A stretch of 64,000 nt of DNA from an uncultured bacterium (GTDB lineage: Bacteria > Planctomycetota > UBA1135 > GCA-002686595). The translations under genes were made by a program, and so were the position numbers. The stretch is from the NCBI GenBank assembly GCA_938083085.1, contig CALLKX010000039.1:38957-102956 (forward strand), in the 5' to 3' direction. Positions 17,606 to 26,062 of the stretch are shown here, in pieces; positions within the stretch are counted from its first letter, which is position 1, and every line of letters starts with the position of its first letter. The notes beneath the pieces are model-generated. The model was not told where the DNA came from. It ran no database searches and saw only the letters and a program-made list of their open reading frames with translations.

Positions 17606-17731
17606 GAGCGGAGCGGAGGTCCGGGGTTGGAAGCGGAAGGGGTCCGGACCCGAAGATCATAGGACCGGTCTCGAGCCTGCTCCCGTGGGCGCCCCGGGGA
17701 ATCGAGAGGGAGGTGTAGGTCTCGGCGCCGC

Positions 17732-18574
17732 TCAGAGAGCCCCAATGGCGGGGATGGCGGCCCCGAGCAGGCGCGCGAAGTCACCCGCGATCTGCCTGCC
17801 AGCCTCCACCACCTCCTCGTGATGGAGCGGCGCGACGGCGATCCCGGCCGCTGGGTTCGTGATGCACGACACTGCTCCGACCCGCAGCCCGGCACCCGCC
17901 GCCGCCTTGGCCTCAAGGACGGTGCTCATGCCCACCGCCTGCGCTCCCACTCGATCGAGCATCCGAATCTCCGCGGCGGTCTCGTAGGTTGGCCCCGCCA
18001 GTCCGGCGTAGACGCCCTCGCGGAGGTCGATGCCCTGGGCCTCCCCTGCCGCCGACAGGGCACGCCCCACCGCCTCGTCATACACCCGCGCCTGGCGGCC
18101 TCGCCCATCGATCGGCGGCACGACCCCCTGCATGTTGAGGTGATCGCGAATTCGCATCAGGCAAGGCACCGGCCAGCCAGGGGCCAGCCCACCGGCCGCG
18201 TTGGTCAGCAGAACGGAACGGACGCCGAGCGCCGGGAGCGCCCTCACCGCCCGCGTGACCACCTCGGCGCAGTGGCCCTCATAGAGGTGGACGCGCCCCT
18301 GCTGGCAGAGGACCTGAACGCCACTGACCACGCCGGCCACGAAGCGCCCGGCGTGGCCGGGCACGGTGCTCGAAGGCATGGACGGGAGCGCCTCGAAGGG
18401 CACCGCGACGGCGCCCTCCAGGCCATCGGCGAAGGCCCCGAGCCCGGAGCCCAGGACCAGCGCAAGGCGGGGCTGAGCCGCGCCGGCGTCCTCGAGCGCC
18501 CCGGCCAACTCCGCGGCGAGCGCCGCTGCGAGGGCCTCCGGGCGGCCCGGGTCCACGGCGAGCCCGTCGTTCAC
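17732..18574 (-). CDS. punA: Purine nucleoside phosphorylase
   Basis: A 280-residue trimeric-type purine nucleoside phosphorylase. It splits (deoxy)inosine or (deoxy)guanosine with phosphate to free base and (deoxy)ribose-1-phosphate. Visible signatures are LGSGLGAFA, VPGHAGRF, TNAAGGL, GPTYETAAE and CITNPAAG. The GTG at 18574 is chosen because it overlaps the nupC stop in a GTGA pattern; the frame continues upstream only into shadow sequence. It is the last gene of the nucleoside operon. Its product feeds DeoB, which moves the phosphate from C1 to C5, and then DeoC. Confidence 0.94.
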   Translation of the reverse strand: MNDGLAVDPGRPEALAAALAAELAGALEDAGAAQPRLALVLGSGLGAFADGLEGAVAVPFEALPSMPSSTVPGHAGRFVAGVVSGVQVLCQQGRVHLYEGHCAEVVTRAVRALPALGVRSVLLTNAAGGLAPGWPVPCLMRIRDHLNMQGVVPPIDGRGRQARVYDEAVGRALSAAGEAQGIDLREGVYAGLAGPTYETAAEIRMLDRVGAQAVGMSTVLEAKAAAGAGLRVGAVSCITNPAAGIAVAPLHHEEVVEAGRQIAGDFARLLGAAIPAIGAL

Positions 18575-19884
18575 AGGAACATCCCCGCGATGGTCGCGGT
18601 CATCCAGGATGCCATCGCGCCGCCAAGCATGGCGCGCAGCGCGAGCTGGCTGAGGTCCTTGCGTCGCCCCTCCGCGAGGGACCCGATGCCGCCGATCTGG
18701 ATGCCCACCGAGGCGAAGTTGGCGAACCCACACAGGGCATAGGCGGCCATGGTGTAGCTGCGGTTCGAGATCTCTCCCTGGAGCGCCTGCATGTCGCTGA
18801 AGGCGATGAACTCGTTCACCGCCACCTTGGTGCCCAGGAGGCTCCCGAAGGCGATGCAGTCCCCCCACTCGATCCCCATCATCCACGCCACGGGCGCGAA
18901 GATGTAGCCGAAGATCCGCTGGAGCGTCATGGGCTCCTCGAGGCCGAGGGGCAGCAGCCCCAGGCCAGCGTTGATGAGGCCGACGATCGCGACGAACGCC
19001 ACGAGCATCGCTACCACGTTGAGGTACAGCTTGAGGCCGTCACTCGTCCCCGTCGCGGCAGCGTCCAGCACGTTGGTGGGCTGGTCATCTTCAACCTCGA
19101 CCTGCTCCGCCCCGCCAGCCGTCAGCGGCGTCTCGGTCTCGGGGACCATGATCTTCGCGAGCACGAAGGCGGCGGGAGCGGACATGAAGCTCGCCGCGAG
19201 GAGGTGTCCGGCGAACTCCTCGCCCAGCAGCCCGATGTAGACGGCGAGCACCGACCCGGCGATGGTCGCAAAACCTCCGGTCATCAGCGCCATGAGCTCC
19301 GAGCGCGTCATCTTCGAGATGTACGGCCTCACCACGAGCGGCGCCTCGGTCTGGCCGACGAACACGTTGGCGGCCATGGCGAGGGACTCCGCCCCGGAGA
19401 CTCGGAGGGTGTAGCGCATCGCGTTCGCCAGCAACCGGACGAAGAACTGCACGACCCCCAGGTGGTAGAGGATCGCCATCAACGCCGAGAAGTAGATGAT
19501 CGTCGTGAGCGCGCCGAAGGCGAAGGACACCGGCGCGGCGTAGGCGACTGACTCCGTCGGCAGGTGCCCGGGGAAGTCCGAGAAGACCTGGATCGAGCTC
19601 GGGCCCTGGGCGTCCGAGAGGTCGACGCCGAAGCCGGTCAGGATCGGTCCAAAGACCATCCGGGCGCCCTCCTGTCCGAAGCTCAGGACCGAGGTCGCGA
19701 AGATCGAGAGCTTGTCGAGCACGGCGCGGCCGAACCCGGTCTTGAGGATCAGCAGCGCGAGGCCAATCTGAAGACCGATGCCTCCCAGCACGACTCGCAG
19801 GTTCACCCGCCGACGGTCGGAGGAGAGGGCCCAGGCCACGGCGCAGAAGAAGGCGAGGCCGAGCAGAGCGCGAAGGATGGTCAT
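18571..19884 (-). CDS. nupC: Concentrative nucleoside transporter (NupC/CNT family)
   Basis: A 437-residue polytopic membrane protein of the CNT family, which imports nucleosides with H+ or Na+. Family signatures include GQTEAPLVVRPY, the gate-like TGGFATIAGSVLA helix and VNEFIAF near the C-terminus. I chose the ATG at 19884 (MTILRALLGLAFF), which overlaps the deoA stop in an ATGA pattern and begins directly with a transmembrane helix. The gene sits between deoA and punA, so uptake and phosphorolysis are coupled in one transcript. Confidence 0.95.
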   Translation of the reverse strand: MTILRALLGLAFFCAVAWALSSDRRRVNLRVVLGGIGLQIGLALLILKTGFGRAVLDKLSIFATSVLSFGQEGARMVFGPILTGFGVDLSDAQGPSSIQVFSDFPGHLPTESVAYAAPVSFAFGALTTIIYFSALMAILYHLGVVQFFVRLLANAMRYTLRVSGAESLAMAANVFVGQTEAPLVVRPYISKMTRSELMALMTGGFATIAGSVLAVYIGLLGEEFAGHLLAASFMSAPAAFVLAKIMVPETETPLTAGGAEQVEVEDDQPTNVLDAAATGTSDGLKLYLNVVAMLVAFVAIVGLINAGLGLLPLGLEEPMTLQRIFGYIFAPVAWMMGIEWGDCIAFGSLLGTKVAVNEFIAFSDMQALQGEISNRSYTMAAYALCGFANFASVGIQIGGIGSLAEGRRKDLSQLALRAMLGGAMASWMTATIAGMFL

Positions 19885-21209
19885 GGGCTGGTCGTGGGCC
19901 GGGGGAGCACGCGCTCCAGGACGAGCGGTTGGGGGGAGATCGCTTCTGGCTCGAGGGAGATCCCCCGGCCGAGCAGGCGCAGGCATTCCTCGAGACCGAC
20001 GCCGGCGCGGTGGTGGATCGTCGCGATCGCTTCACCGGCCCGGACCCGTTCACCGCGAAACTTGTGAGAGACGATACCGACCGCGTGGTCGATCTGATCC
20101 TCCGCATTGGTTCGCCCCCCGCCAAGGGCCGCCACCGCGAGCCCCACGTCACGGAGGTTGCGGAAGGTCAGGTACCCGTCTCGGGGGGCGGTCCACTCCG
20201 CGAGGTCGGGAGATTGCTCGAGCGGGGCCCGGGGATCCAGCGCCCCCTGGGCAGCGATCATGCGCTCGAACCGCTCCATGGCAGAGCCGTCCTGGAGCAC
20301 CTTCGAGATCGCCCTGCGGCCCGCCTCCTCGTCAGGCGTGACCCCTGCAGCCGCCAGCAGATCGCCGCCAAAGAGGGTGACGAGCTCCACCAGATCGGCG
20401 GGCCCCTCTCCCTGCAGCACGGCGATGGACTCCTCGATCTCGAGCGTGTGCCCGATGCTCAGTCCCAGGGGCTGGCCCATCCGGGTGAGCCGGGCCGACG
20501 TGTGGACCCCGGCCGCCGTGGCGAGGTCGACCATCGTCTGGGCGACCGCCCGCGCCTCCTCCTCCTCGACCAGGAACGATCCCGTGCCGACCTTCACGTC
20601 GAGGACGAGGGCGTGGATGTCCTCCGCCACCTTCTTGGAGACGATCGAGCTGGAGATCAGGGGCAGGGACTCCACGAGCTCCACCCGGTCGCGCAGGGCG
20701 TAGAGCACCCGATCCGCCGGCGCGATCGACTCGGTCTGGGCACAGATCACGCACCCCGCGGCCTCGAGCACCCGGCGGATCTCCGCCTCGTCGAGGTCCG
20801 TCCGGACGCCAGGGATGGCCTCGAGCTTGTCGAGGGTGCCTCCCGTGTGACCGAGGCCTCGGCCAGAGATCATGGGGACGATGCAGCCGGCGGCGGCGAG
20901 GGCTGGAGCCAGCGGAAGGGAGACCTTGTCCCCCACGCCGCCCGTGGAGTGCTTGTCCACCCGGGGCTGCTCGAAGCCCGAGAGGTCCAGCACTTCGCCG
21001 GAGGCGACCATCCCCCGGGTCCAACCCTCGAGCTCGCCCATCTCCATCCCGTGGAAGAAGATGGATGACAGCAGGACCGCCTGCTCGGCCTCACCGATCC
21101 GGCCGAGGGCGACCTCCTTCAGGAACCAGTGGGCGTCCTCCTCCTTGAGCACGCCGCCGTCCCGCTTGGTGCGCAGGAGCTCCCGCAGCCGGAAGGGCGC
21201 GGCGCTCAA
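19881..21209 (-). CDS. deoA: Thymidine / pyrimidine-nucleoside phosphorylase
   Basis: A 442-residue class II nucleoside phosphorylase that converts thymidine or uridine to the base plus (deoxy)ribose-1-phosphate. The phosphate-binding KHSTGGVGDKVS signature, the SGRGLGHTGGT loop and the DVKVGTGSF strand are all present, and the length is typical. It overlaps the stop of nupC downstream and the deoB stop upstream by 4 nt each. Whether it prefers thymidine (DeoA) or takes all pyrimidines (Pdp) cannot be read from sequence. Confidence 0.94.
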   Translation of the reverse strand: MSAAPFRLRELLRTKRDGGVLKEEDAHWFLKEVALGRIGEAEQAVLLSSIFFHGMEMGELEGWTRGMVASGEVLDLSGFEQPRVDKHSTGGVGDKVSLPLAPALAAAGCIVPMISGRGLGHTGGTLDKLEAIPGVRTDLDEAEIRRVLEAAGCVICAQTESIAPADRVLYALRDRVELVESLPLISSSIVSKKVAEDIHALVLDVKVGTGSFLVEEEEARAVAQTMVDLATAAGVHTSARLTRMGQPLGLSIGHTLEIEESIAVLQGEGPADLVELVTLFGGDLLAAAGVTPDEEAGRRAISKVLQDGSAMERFERMIAAQGALDPRAPLEQSPDLAEWTAPRDGYLTFRNLRDVGLAVAALGGGRTNAEDQIDHAVGIVSHKFRGERVRAGEAIATIHHRAGVGLEECLRLLGRGISLEPEAISPQPLVLERVLPRPTTSP

Positions 21210-22462
21210 GCTTCACCCGCTCGCACAAGGATCTCCTCGAGGAACGAGGAGCCGGCACCGTCGTGCGGGACGCCGAAGGCCTCGGCGATCGTAGCGCCGA
21301 TGTCGGCGAAGGTCGTGCGGGTGCCGAGGGGCGTGCCGCGGCGGACCCGATCTCCGTAGACCAGCAGCGGGACGAACTCACGGGTGTGGTCGGTGTGGTC
21401 GCCGTTGGTGGGGTCGTTCCCGTGATCGGCGGTGAGGATGAAGAGGTCATCGACTCGGCGCCCCCCCTCGATCTCTACCAGGGCGCGGTCGAAGGCCTCG
21501 ATCGCGCCGCGATAGCCGACGGGGTCCCGCCGGTGCCCAAAGAGCATGTCGAAGTCCACGAGGTTCAGGAACACGAGCCCGCGGTCGAGGTCACGCACGA
21601 GGCTGCCCGTCTGGACCATGCCGTCGTCGTTGCCCTTGGTGTGGACCGCCTGGGTCAGCCCGTGCCCCGCGAAGATGTCCTCGATCTTCCCGACCCCGAC
21701 CACGGGGACGCCCGCGGCCTTGAGCCCGTCCAGCACCGTCGGCTTCGGGGGGATGAGGGAGAAGTCTCGGCGGTTGTAGGTGCGCTCGTAGCGGTTCGCG
21801 GCCCCGGGCGCCGCGTCCACGAAGGGGCGGGCGATGACCCGCGCGAGGCCCTGCTCCAGGGTGAGTTCCCGGGCCACCTCGCAGACCTCGAGCAGCCGGT
21901 CGAGCCCGAAGGAGCCCTCGTGCGCCGCGATCTGGAGGACGGAGTCGGCGCTCGTGTAGACGATGAGCTTGCCCGTCTCGACGTGCTCCGGCCCGTACTG
22001 CTCGATGACCGTGGTACCCGAAGCCGGCGCGTTACAGAGCCAGCCCGAGACGCCGGTTCGCTCGGCGATCGCGGCCAGGAGCTCCCCGTCGAAGCCGTCG
22101 GGGAAGGTCGGGAAGGCCTGGTCCAGCGGGACGCCCGCCATCTCCCAGTGCCCCGTGGTGGTGTCCTTGCCAGCGCTCGCCTCGCTCATCTTGCCGAAGG
22201 CGGCCTCCGGCGAATCAGTCGCCGGGAAGGCGTCGACGCCCTCGATGTTCCCGAGCCCGAGCGCCCTGAGCCGCGGCGCGTCCGGCGCACCCGCCGCCTC
22301 GCAGATGTGATCGAGGGTGTGCGCGCCAGCGTCGCCGAAGTCGGGGGCGTCGGGCATCGCGCCGACGCCGAGCGAGTCGAGGACGAGGAGGAAGATCCGG
22401 CGCGGGGCGCGATCAGCCGCGTCCTCGCCCGGCCCAGCCGTCAAGGGGTCGCGGTGGCTCAC
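21206..22462 (-). CDS. deoB: Phosphopentomutase
   Basis: DeoB interconverts (deoxy)ribose-1-phosphate and -5-phosphate and so links the phosphorylases to DeoC. The 418-residue protein belongs to the alkaline phosphatase/iPGM superfamily. It shows the N-terminal metal motif LDSLGVGAMPDA, the TTGHWEMAG loop that carries the phosphorylated Thr, and the late metal motif ADHGNDPT. The GTG at 22462 is preferred because it overlaps the stop of the 79-aa gene (GTGA). Upstream in-frame sequence is Arg/Gly shadow. Confidence 0.94.
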   Translation of the reverse strand: MSHRDPLTAGPGEDAADRAPRRIFLLVLDSLGVGAMPDAPDFGDAGAHTLDHICEAAGAPDAPRLRALGLGNIEGVDAFPATDSPEAAFGKMSEASAGKDTTTGHWEMAGVPLDQAFPTFPDGFDGELLAAIAERTGVSGWLCNAPASGTTVIEQYGPEHVETGKLIVYTSADSVLQIAAHEGSFGLDRLLEVCEVARELTLEQGLARVIARPFVDAAPGAANRYERTYNRRDFSLIPPKPTVLDGLKAAGVPVVGVGKIEDIFAGHGLTQAVHTKGNDDGMVQTGSLVRDLDRGLVFLNLVDFDMLFGHRRDPVGYRGAIEAFDRALVEIEGGRRVDDLFILTADHGNDPTNGDHTDHTREFVPLLVYGDRVRRGTPLGTRTTFADIGATIAEAFGVPHDGAGSSFLEEILVRAGEA

Positions 22463-22698
22463 TCGCCCCCGCCCGCGGCCTCGACCCCTTTCGCGATGAG
22501 CGCTTCGATCTGCTCTTCCATCTCCTCGACCCACTCCTCGCCGAAGTCGCGCTCGAGGAGGTCGCGCTCGCTGAACTCCCAGCGGCCGGAGCTGGGGTCG
22601 AAGTCGAACTGGTAATCGTGCTCGCTGCCGTCATCTTCGGTGACGACGACCTGGACGATGTGACTTTCGGAGTCGAGCTCGGCTTCGAACGAGGCCAT
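22459..22698 (-). CDS. Small acidic protein at head of nucleoside operon, 79 aa
   Basis: I do not recognise this protein. From the ATG at 22698 it reads MASFEAELDSESHIVQ. An N-terminal beta-hairpin is followed by an Asp/Glu-rich strand (YQFDFDPSSGRWEF) and a C-terminal amphipathic helix (EEWVEEMEEQIEALIAKG). It is strongly acidic and soluble. Its stop overlaps the deoB GTG start, so it is the first gene of a five-gene translationally coupled operon. It could be an assembly factor or regulator of the pathway; nothing in the sequence decides. Confidence 0.78.
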   Translation of the reverse strand: MASFEAELDSESHIVQVVVTEDDGSEHDYQFDFDPSSGRWEFSERDLLERDFGEEWVEEMEEQIEALIAKGVEAAGGGE

Positions 22699-22795
22699 GG
22701 GTGGAATGCCCCGGTGGAGAGGGACAGGGGTGGCTTGGGATGGAGGATGATGAGCAGGCGGGCAGGTCCCTGGGGACCGCTCCGCACCCGGGCGA

Positions 22796-22823
22796 AGAAT
22801 AGGAGTCGACCGCGATCGTGCAA
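22796..22823 (-). promoter_or_regulatory. Candidate promoter of nucleoside operon
   Basis: Read on the minus strand, TTGCAC (22818-22823) and TATTCT (22796-22801) are 16 bp apart. They end about 98 nt before the ATG at 22698 and would leave room for a leader. The match is modest. Confidence 0.35.
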
Positions 22824-22853
22824 CCGCCGAGCACGCCGAAGTCAACTCGACGC

Positions 22854-24401
22854 TCAGCGACCGCCCTCCGATCGCTCCGGGCGGTCACTCTCCTCTGGAT
22901 TCGAGACCAGCAAGGGATTGGGGCGGGGCATCCGGGCACCGACCTCGGCGCGCCAGCGCGCGAGGCGGGCGCCCATGGCGGCCGCTCGATCAGGGTCCGC
23001 CTCTGCCTGGTCTGCCACCTCGCCAGGGTCATCCACGAGGTGATAGAGCTCCCCCTCGATGCCGTCGGGGCCGAAGCGCTCGACCCACTTCCAGGGCCCC
23101 GAGAGCAGGGCCCCGCCGGGCGCCCCCCCCTGGTTCCCCCAGTGCGGGTAGTGCCAGAAGAGATCACGACGAGGCAACGCCTCGCCGCCTCGCAAGGACG
23201 GGAGGAGGTCGAGGCCGTCCATGGTCACGCCGCTGGGCAGCGGTGCGCCCGTGGCAGCCGCGAGCGTCGGGAGGAGGTCCACGGACTGCATTGGTTGATC
23301 GTAGACCGTTCCCGGTGAGAGCTCGCCGGGCCAGCGGATGACGCACGGCTCGCGGATCCCACCCTCGTAGAGCCAGCCCTTGCCCGCGCGCAGCGGGAGG
23401 TTGCTCGTGGGGTGCCCCTCGCTCGTGGAGAGTCCTCCGTTGTCCGAGAAGAACACCACCACGGTGTCGTCGTCGAGTTCGAGGCGGTCCAGCGCATCGA
23501 GGACTCGCCCGGCGGCCTCATCCATGGCCGCCACCATCGCGGCGTACACCGCGTGCTCTTGCACCAACCGCACCCGACGCTCCCCCTCCTTGCCCCAGCG
23601 CGCCTCAAGGCCGAGCCGCGCCTTCTTCTCCTCGTAGCGCTCCACCAGGTCTGGCCGCCCCACCAGGGGCGTGTGCACCGAGTAGAAGCTCAGGTAGCAG
23701 AGCCACGGCTCGTCTGCGTGACTTTCGATGAAGGAGATCGCCTCGTCCGCGAGCCGCGCGGGGAGGTGGTCTCCCTCCTTCGAGGTCAGGTTGGGCATCC
23801 CGAAGGGATGGAAGTACTTGCCCGGTCCGTAGGGGCCGCCCCTCTTGTTGCCGGCGACGTTGACGTCAAAGCCCTGGGTCGTGGGATCGAAGCCCTCTCC
23901 GCCGAGGTGCCACTTGCCGGCGAAGAAGGTCGCGTAGCCCGAGCCTCGAAGGACCTCCGCGAGGGTGACCTCGGCGTGGGGCAGGTGGTCCACGTAGGAC
24001 GCCGGGAGCATCGGGAGCTTCTGGAACCGGCCAGGCTTCTTCTGCTGCTCCTTCTGCCTGGTCGCTGCCTTGAGGATGCCCTCCGGCTGCGGCGCGCCGA
24101 AATAATCGGTGGTGTTCAACCGCGCGGGGTGGCGGCCCGTCATGAGGCTGGCGCGGGTCGGACTGCAGACCGGGCAGGCGGCGTACGCATGGGTGAGGCG
24201 CACGCCCTGGACCGCGAGGCGGTCGAGGGCCGGCGTGTCGTAGAAGGTGCCCGGGTTGTTGAAGCCCACGTCCATCCAGCCGAGATCGTCGGCGAGCAGG
24301 ACGAGGACGTTGGGCCGGCGCACGTCTTCCTGGGGTCCAGCCGGGAACGAGGCCGCGGGCGCGGTGGCGCCGGCAAGGGTGAGGATCAGGGCCTGGAGCA
24401 T
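22854..24401 (-). CDS. Exported Cys-type sulfatase
   Basis: A 515-residue arylsulfatase-family protein with a signal peptide (MLQALILTLAGATAPAASFPAG). The formylglycine site is Cys79 in CSPTRASLMTGR, matching C-x-P-x-R, so it needs an FGE- or anSME-type maturase encoded elsewhere. Metal and substrate residues are visible in LADDLGWMD, GKWHLGG and FFSDNGG. Such enzymes remove sulfate from polysaccharides or other sulfated compounds in the periplasm. The gene has its own upstream gap and is not coupled to the deo genes. The substrate is not deducible. Confidence 0.94.
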   Translation of the reverse strand: MLQALILTLAGATAPAASFPAGPQEDVRRPNVLVLLADDLGWMDVGFNNPGTFYDTPALDRLAVQGVRLTHAYAACPVCSPTRASLMTGRHPARLNTTDYFGAPQPEGILKAATRQKEQQKKPGRFQKLPMLPASYVDHLPHAEVTLAEVLRGSGYATFFAGKWHLGGEGFDPTTQGFDVNVAGNKRGGPYGPGKYFHPFGMPNLTSKEGDHLPARLADEAISFIESHADEPWLCYLSFYSVHTPLVGRPDLVERYEEKKARLGLEARWGKEGERRVRLVQEHAVYAAMVAAMDEAAGRVLDALDRLELDDDTVVVFFSDNGGLSTSEGHPTSNLPLRAGKGWLYEGGIREPCVIRWPGELSPGTVYDQPMQSVDLLPTLAAATGAPLPSGVTMDGLDLLPSLRGGEALPRRDLFWHYPHWGNQGGAPGGALLSGPWKWVERFGPDGIEGELYHLVDDPGEVADQAEADPDRAAAMGARLARWRAEVGARMPRPNPLLVSNPEESDRPERSEGGR

Positions 24402-24513
24402 GGGTCTCGGAGTGCCAGGGGAGAAGCGACCCCGAGGCCGGGGACGACCTGGGGGTGTCTTGAGTGCCCATACTGGAGCCAGGGAATCTCAGCGGCGAGA
24501 GATCAACATGAGG

Positions 24514-24549
24514 GCATTCCCTTAATGCACCCATGAGTCCATAGTGCAT
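24514..24549. repeat. Nested inverted repeats upstream of the selenoprotein gene
   Basis: GCATT-CCCTT-AATGC (24514-24528) is followed by ATGCAC (24525-24530) and GTGCAT (24544-24549). The shared half-site lets two alternative palindromes form. They lie between the divergent sulfatase and selenoprotein genes, 61 nt before the ATG at 24610. They are a candidate operator for either gene. Confidence 0.35.
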
Positions 24550-24609
24550 CCACCGAGCGCGGCGCAAAGGCGGCTGCGTGCTGACCCCATCTCGACCCAC
24601 GAGACCACC

Positions 24610-25584
24610 ATGACCACCCTCTCCCTCCTGCCTGTTGCCCTCCCGGCGCTGGCACTCGGGGCCTCCCTGGCGCTCCCGCTCCCCGCGGCCGGCGTCGGTG
24701 ATCCGCTCCCGACACCTGAACTGGAGAAGTTCAAGCAGACCGAGGCCGAGTCCTTCGAGGACCTGTTCGGCCGCGTCGTCATCATCGAGTTCTTCGAGTA
24801 CTGGTGAGGCCCCTGCCGCGGGCAGGTCTCTCACCTCAACGAGCTCAAGGATGAGTTCGAGAGCGAGGGCCTGACCATCGTTGGCGTTGCCAGCGAAAGT
24901 GAGAGTCAGACCGACCCCTGGATCAAGGAACACGGCGCCAAGTACGCCTATGCCTTCGACCACTCCAAGAAGCTCATGCGCGCCGTCGGCGCGAGCGGCT
25001 TCCCCTCGGCGGTCGTCGTCGATGCGCAGGGCAACATCGCGTACTCGGGGCACCCCGCGAGCATCAACGCGTCTGTCCTGAAGCCGCTCCTCAAGGGCGC
25101 GCTGAAGACGCCGATGTACGAGTGGCCCAAGTCGTGCAGCAAGGTCGCCAAGGCCCTGCGTAAGGGCAACCTCGGCGACGCCATCAAGGCCTCCGCCAAG
25201 ATCGAAGAGGAGCACCCCGACATCGCCGCTGCCGTCGTCGGCATGGCCGACGGCCGCCTCTCCACCATGGAAAAGGCCGCGAAGGCCGGCGACTGGATGA
25301 AGGTCCAGTCCATCGGCGAGTCCCTCGAGGACGCCGTCAAGGTCTGGCCCGGCGGCGAGAAGGTCACCGCGATCCTCGCGGAGCTCAAGGGCAACAAGGA
25401 GGCCCAGTCGATCCTCAAGGCCCAGGAGAAGGTCGCCAAGCTGACCTCCGGGAAGGTGAAGGCCTCGCGCTACGAGAAGACCAAGAAGGAGCTCGAGAAG
25501 ATCCGGGACAAGTACAAGGGCACGGCGGCCGAGCGCGACGCGCGCGCGGCCATCGAGAGGCTCAAGGCCTCCAGGCGCCGCTGA
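24610..25584 (+). CDS. Exported thioredoxin-fold selenoprotein (UGPC active site)
   Basis: The frame is interrupted by one TGA at 24805-24807 and is otherwise open to the stop at 25582-25584. Reading the TGA as selenocysteine gives a 324-residue protein with Sec66. The context is exactly a thioredoxin active site: VIIEFFEYW, then Sec-G-P-C, then RGQVSHLNELKDEF. The cis-Pro loop GFPSAVVVD follows about 80 residues later. The ATG at 24610 opens a signal peptide (MTTLSLLPVALPALALG); an in-frame ATG at 24544 is less likely. Residues about 170-324 are a Lys/Glu/Ala-rich helical extension that I do not recognise. A hairpin begins at the TGA. TlpA/ResA-like proteins reduce or exchange disulfides outside the cytoplasm. 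A nonsense mutation is unlikely because both sides stay coding and the TGA replaces precisely the reactive Cys. Confidence 0.85.
24803..24835 (+). other. SECIS-like hairpin containing the UGA codon
   Basis: GGUGAG (24803-24808, containing the UGA) pairs with CUCACC (24830-24835). Above a 3x3 internal loop, CCUGCC (24812-24817) pairs with GGCAGG (24821-24826), and the apical loop is GCG. Bacterial SECIS elements are hairpins just after UGA with a G early in the apical loop. Here the loop starts 10 nt after UGA, somewhat closer than in well-known examples, so recognition by SelB is plausible rather than sure. Confidence 0.55.
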
Positions 25585-25608
25585 GCGAGGCCTGACCCCG
25601 AGACCGGA

Positions 25609-25644
25609 CGAGCCCGGCGCCCCTCGGGAGGGGCGCCGGGCTCG
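25609..25644. terminator. Bidirectional hairpin terminator
   Basis: A perfect 16-bp stem (arms 25609-25624 and 25629-25644, loop CGGG) lies between the convergent selenoprotein gene (stop 25584) and the mutarotase gene (stop 25670). A loose T-rich stretch (cttcgttgttgg) follows on the plus side. Confidence 0.75.
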
Positions 25645-25669
25645 CTTCGTTGTTGGCGAACGGCGGTCC

Positions 25670-26062
25670 TCAAGGGTGGTGGAAGACCTCCTCCGCGGGC
25701 AGCCACTGCTCCCCATCGGGTGTGCCCGGCAGGACCATCTGACAGGGCTCGGTCTCCTGCCACCAGCGGCGCGTCTCCTCGTCCTCCGCGATCCGGCCCA
25801 TGTCCGCGTCGAAGTCCTCCCCCACGTAGCGGAAGTGACTGAACAGCAGCAGGCGCCCGTGGACCCTCGCCAGGTAGATGGAGTAGTCCCGGATGTTGGA
25901 GCCGGTGATCCGGCGCAGCACGCCCTCCCACGGGTCCGCGTGGAGCGCCCGGTAGCGCCCCTCCATCTCCGCTCGGAGCTCGATCACGAGCCCCACGCGC
26001 CGGCCGCGAGGTCCTGCCACGGGCGAGGCTGGGTGGGTCCAGTCTTGATCAGGGGCGTTCAT
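25670..26062 (-). CDS. rhaM: L-rhamnose mutarotase family protein
   Basis: From the ATG at 26062 the product is 130 residues. After a Pro-rich lead of about 20 residues comes the dimeric alpha-beta barrel of the RhaM family. Visible patterns are GLVIELRAEMEGRYRALH, the GSNIRDYSIYL strand, a late FSHFRYVG strand and WWQETEPCQ. RhaM interconverts the alpha and beta anomers of L-rhamnose in the cytoplasm. No other rhamnose genes are nearby, so the sugar is not certain. It stands alone, facing the selenoprotein gene across the terminator hairpin. Confidence 0.85.
   Translation of the reverse strand: MNAPDQDWTHPASPVAGPRGRRVGLVIELRAEMEGRYRALHADPWEGVLRRITGSNIRDYSIYLARVHGRLLLFSHFRYVGEDFDADMGRIAEDEETRRWWQETEPCQMVLPGTPDGEQWLPAEEVFHHP

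Noticed and set aside
22796..22845. TTGACT at 22840-22845 as the -35 of the nucleoside operon
   Set aside because: Good hexamer, but it is 38 bp from TATTCT, too far; TTGCAC at 22818-22823 has correct spacing.
24805..24807. TGA as an ordinary nonsense mutation making a pseudogene
   Set aside because: Coding character, thioredoxin motifs and frame continue unbroken after it, and the codon falls exactly on the redox Cys. A random stop there is improbable, though reads should confirm it.
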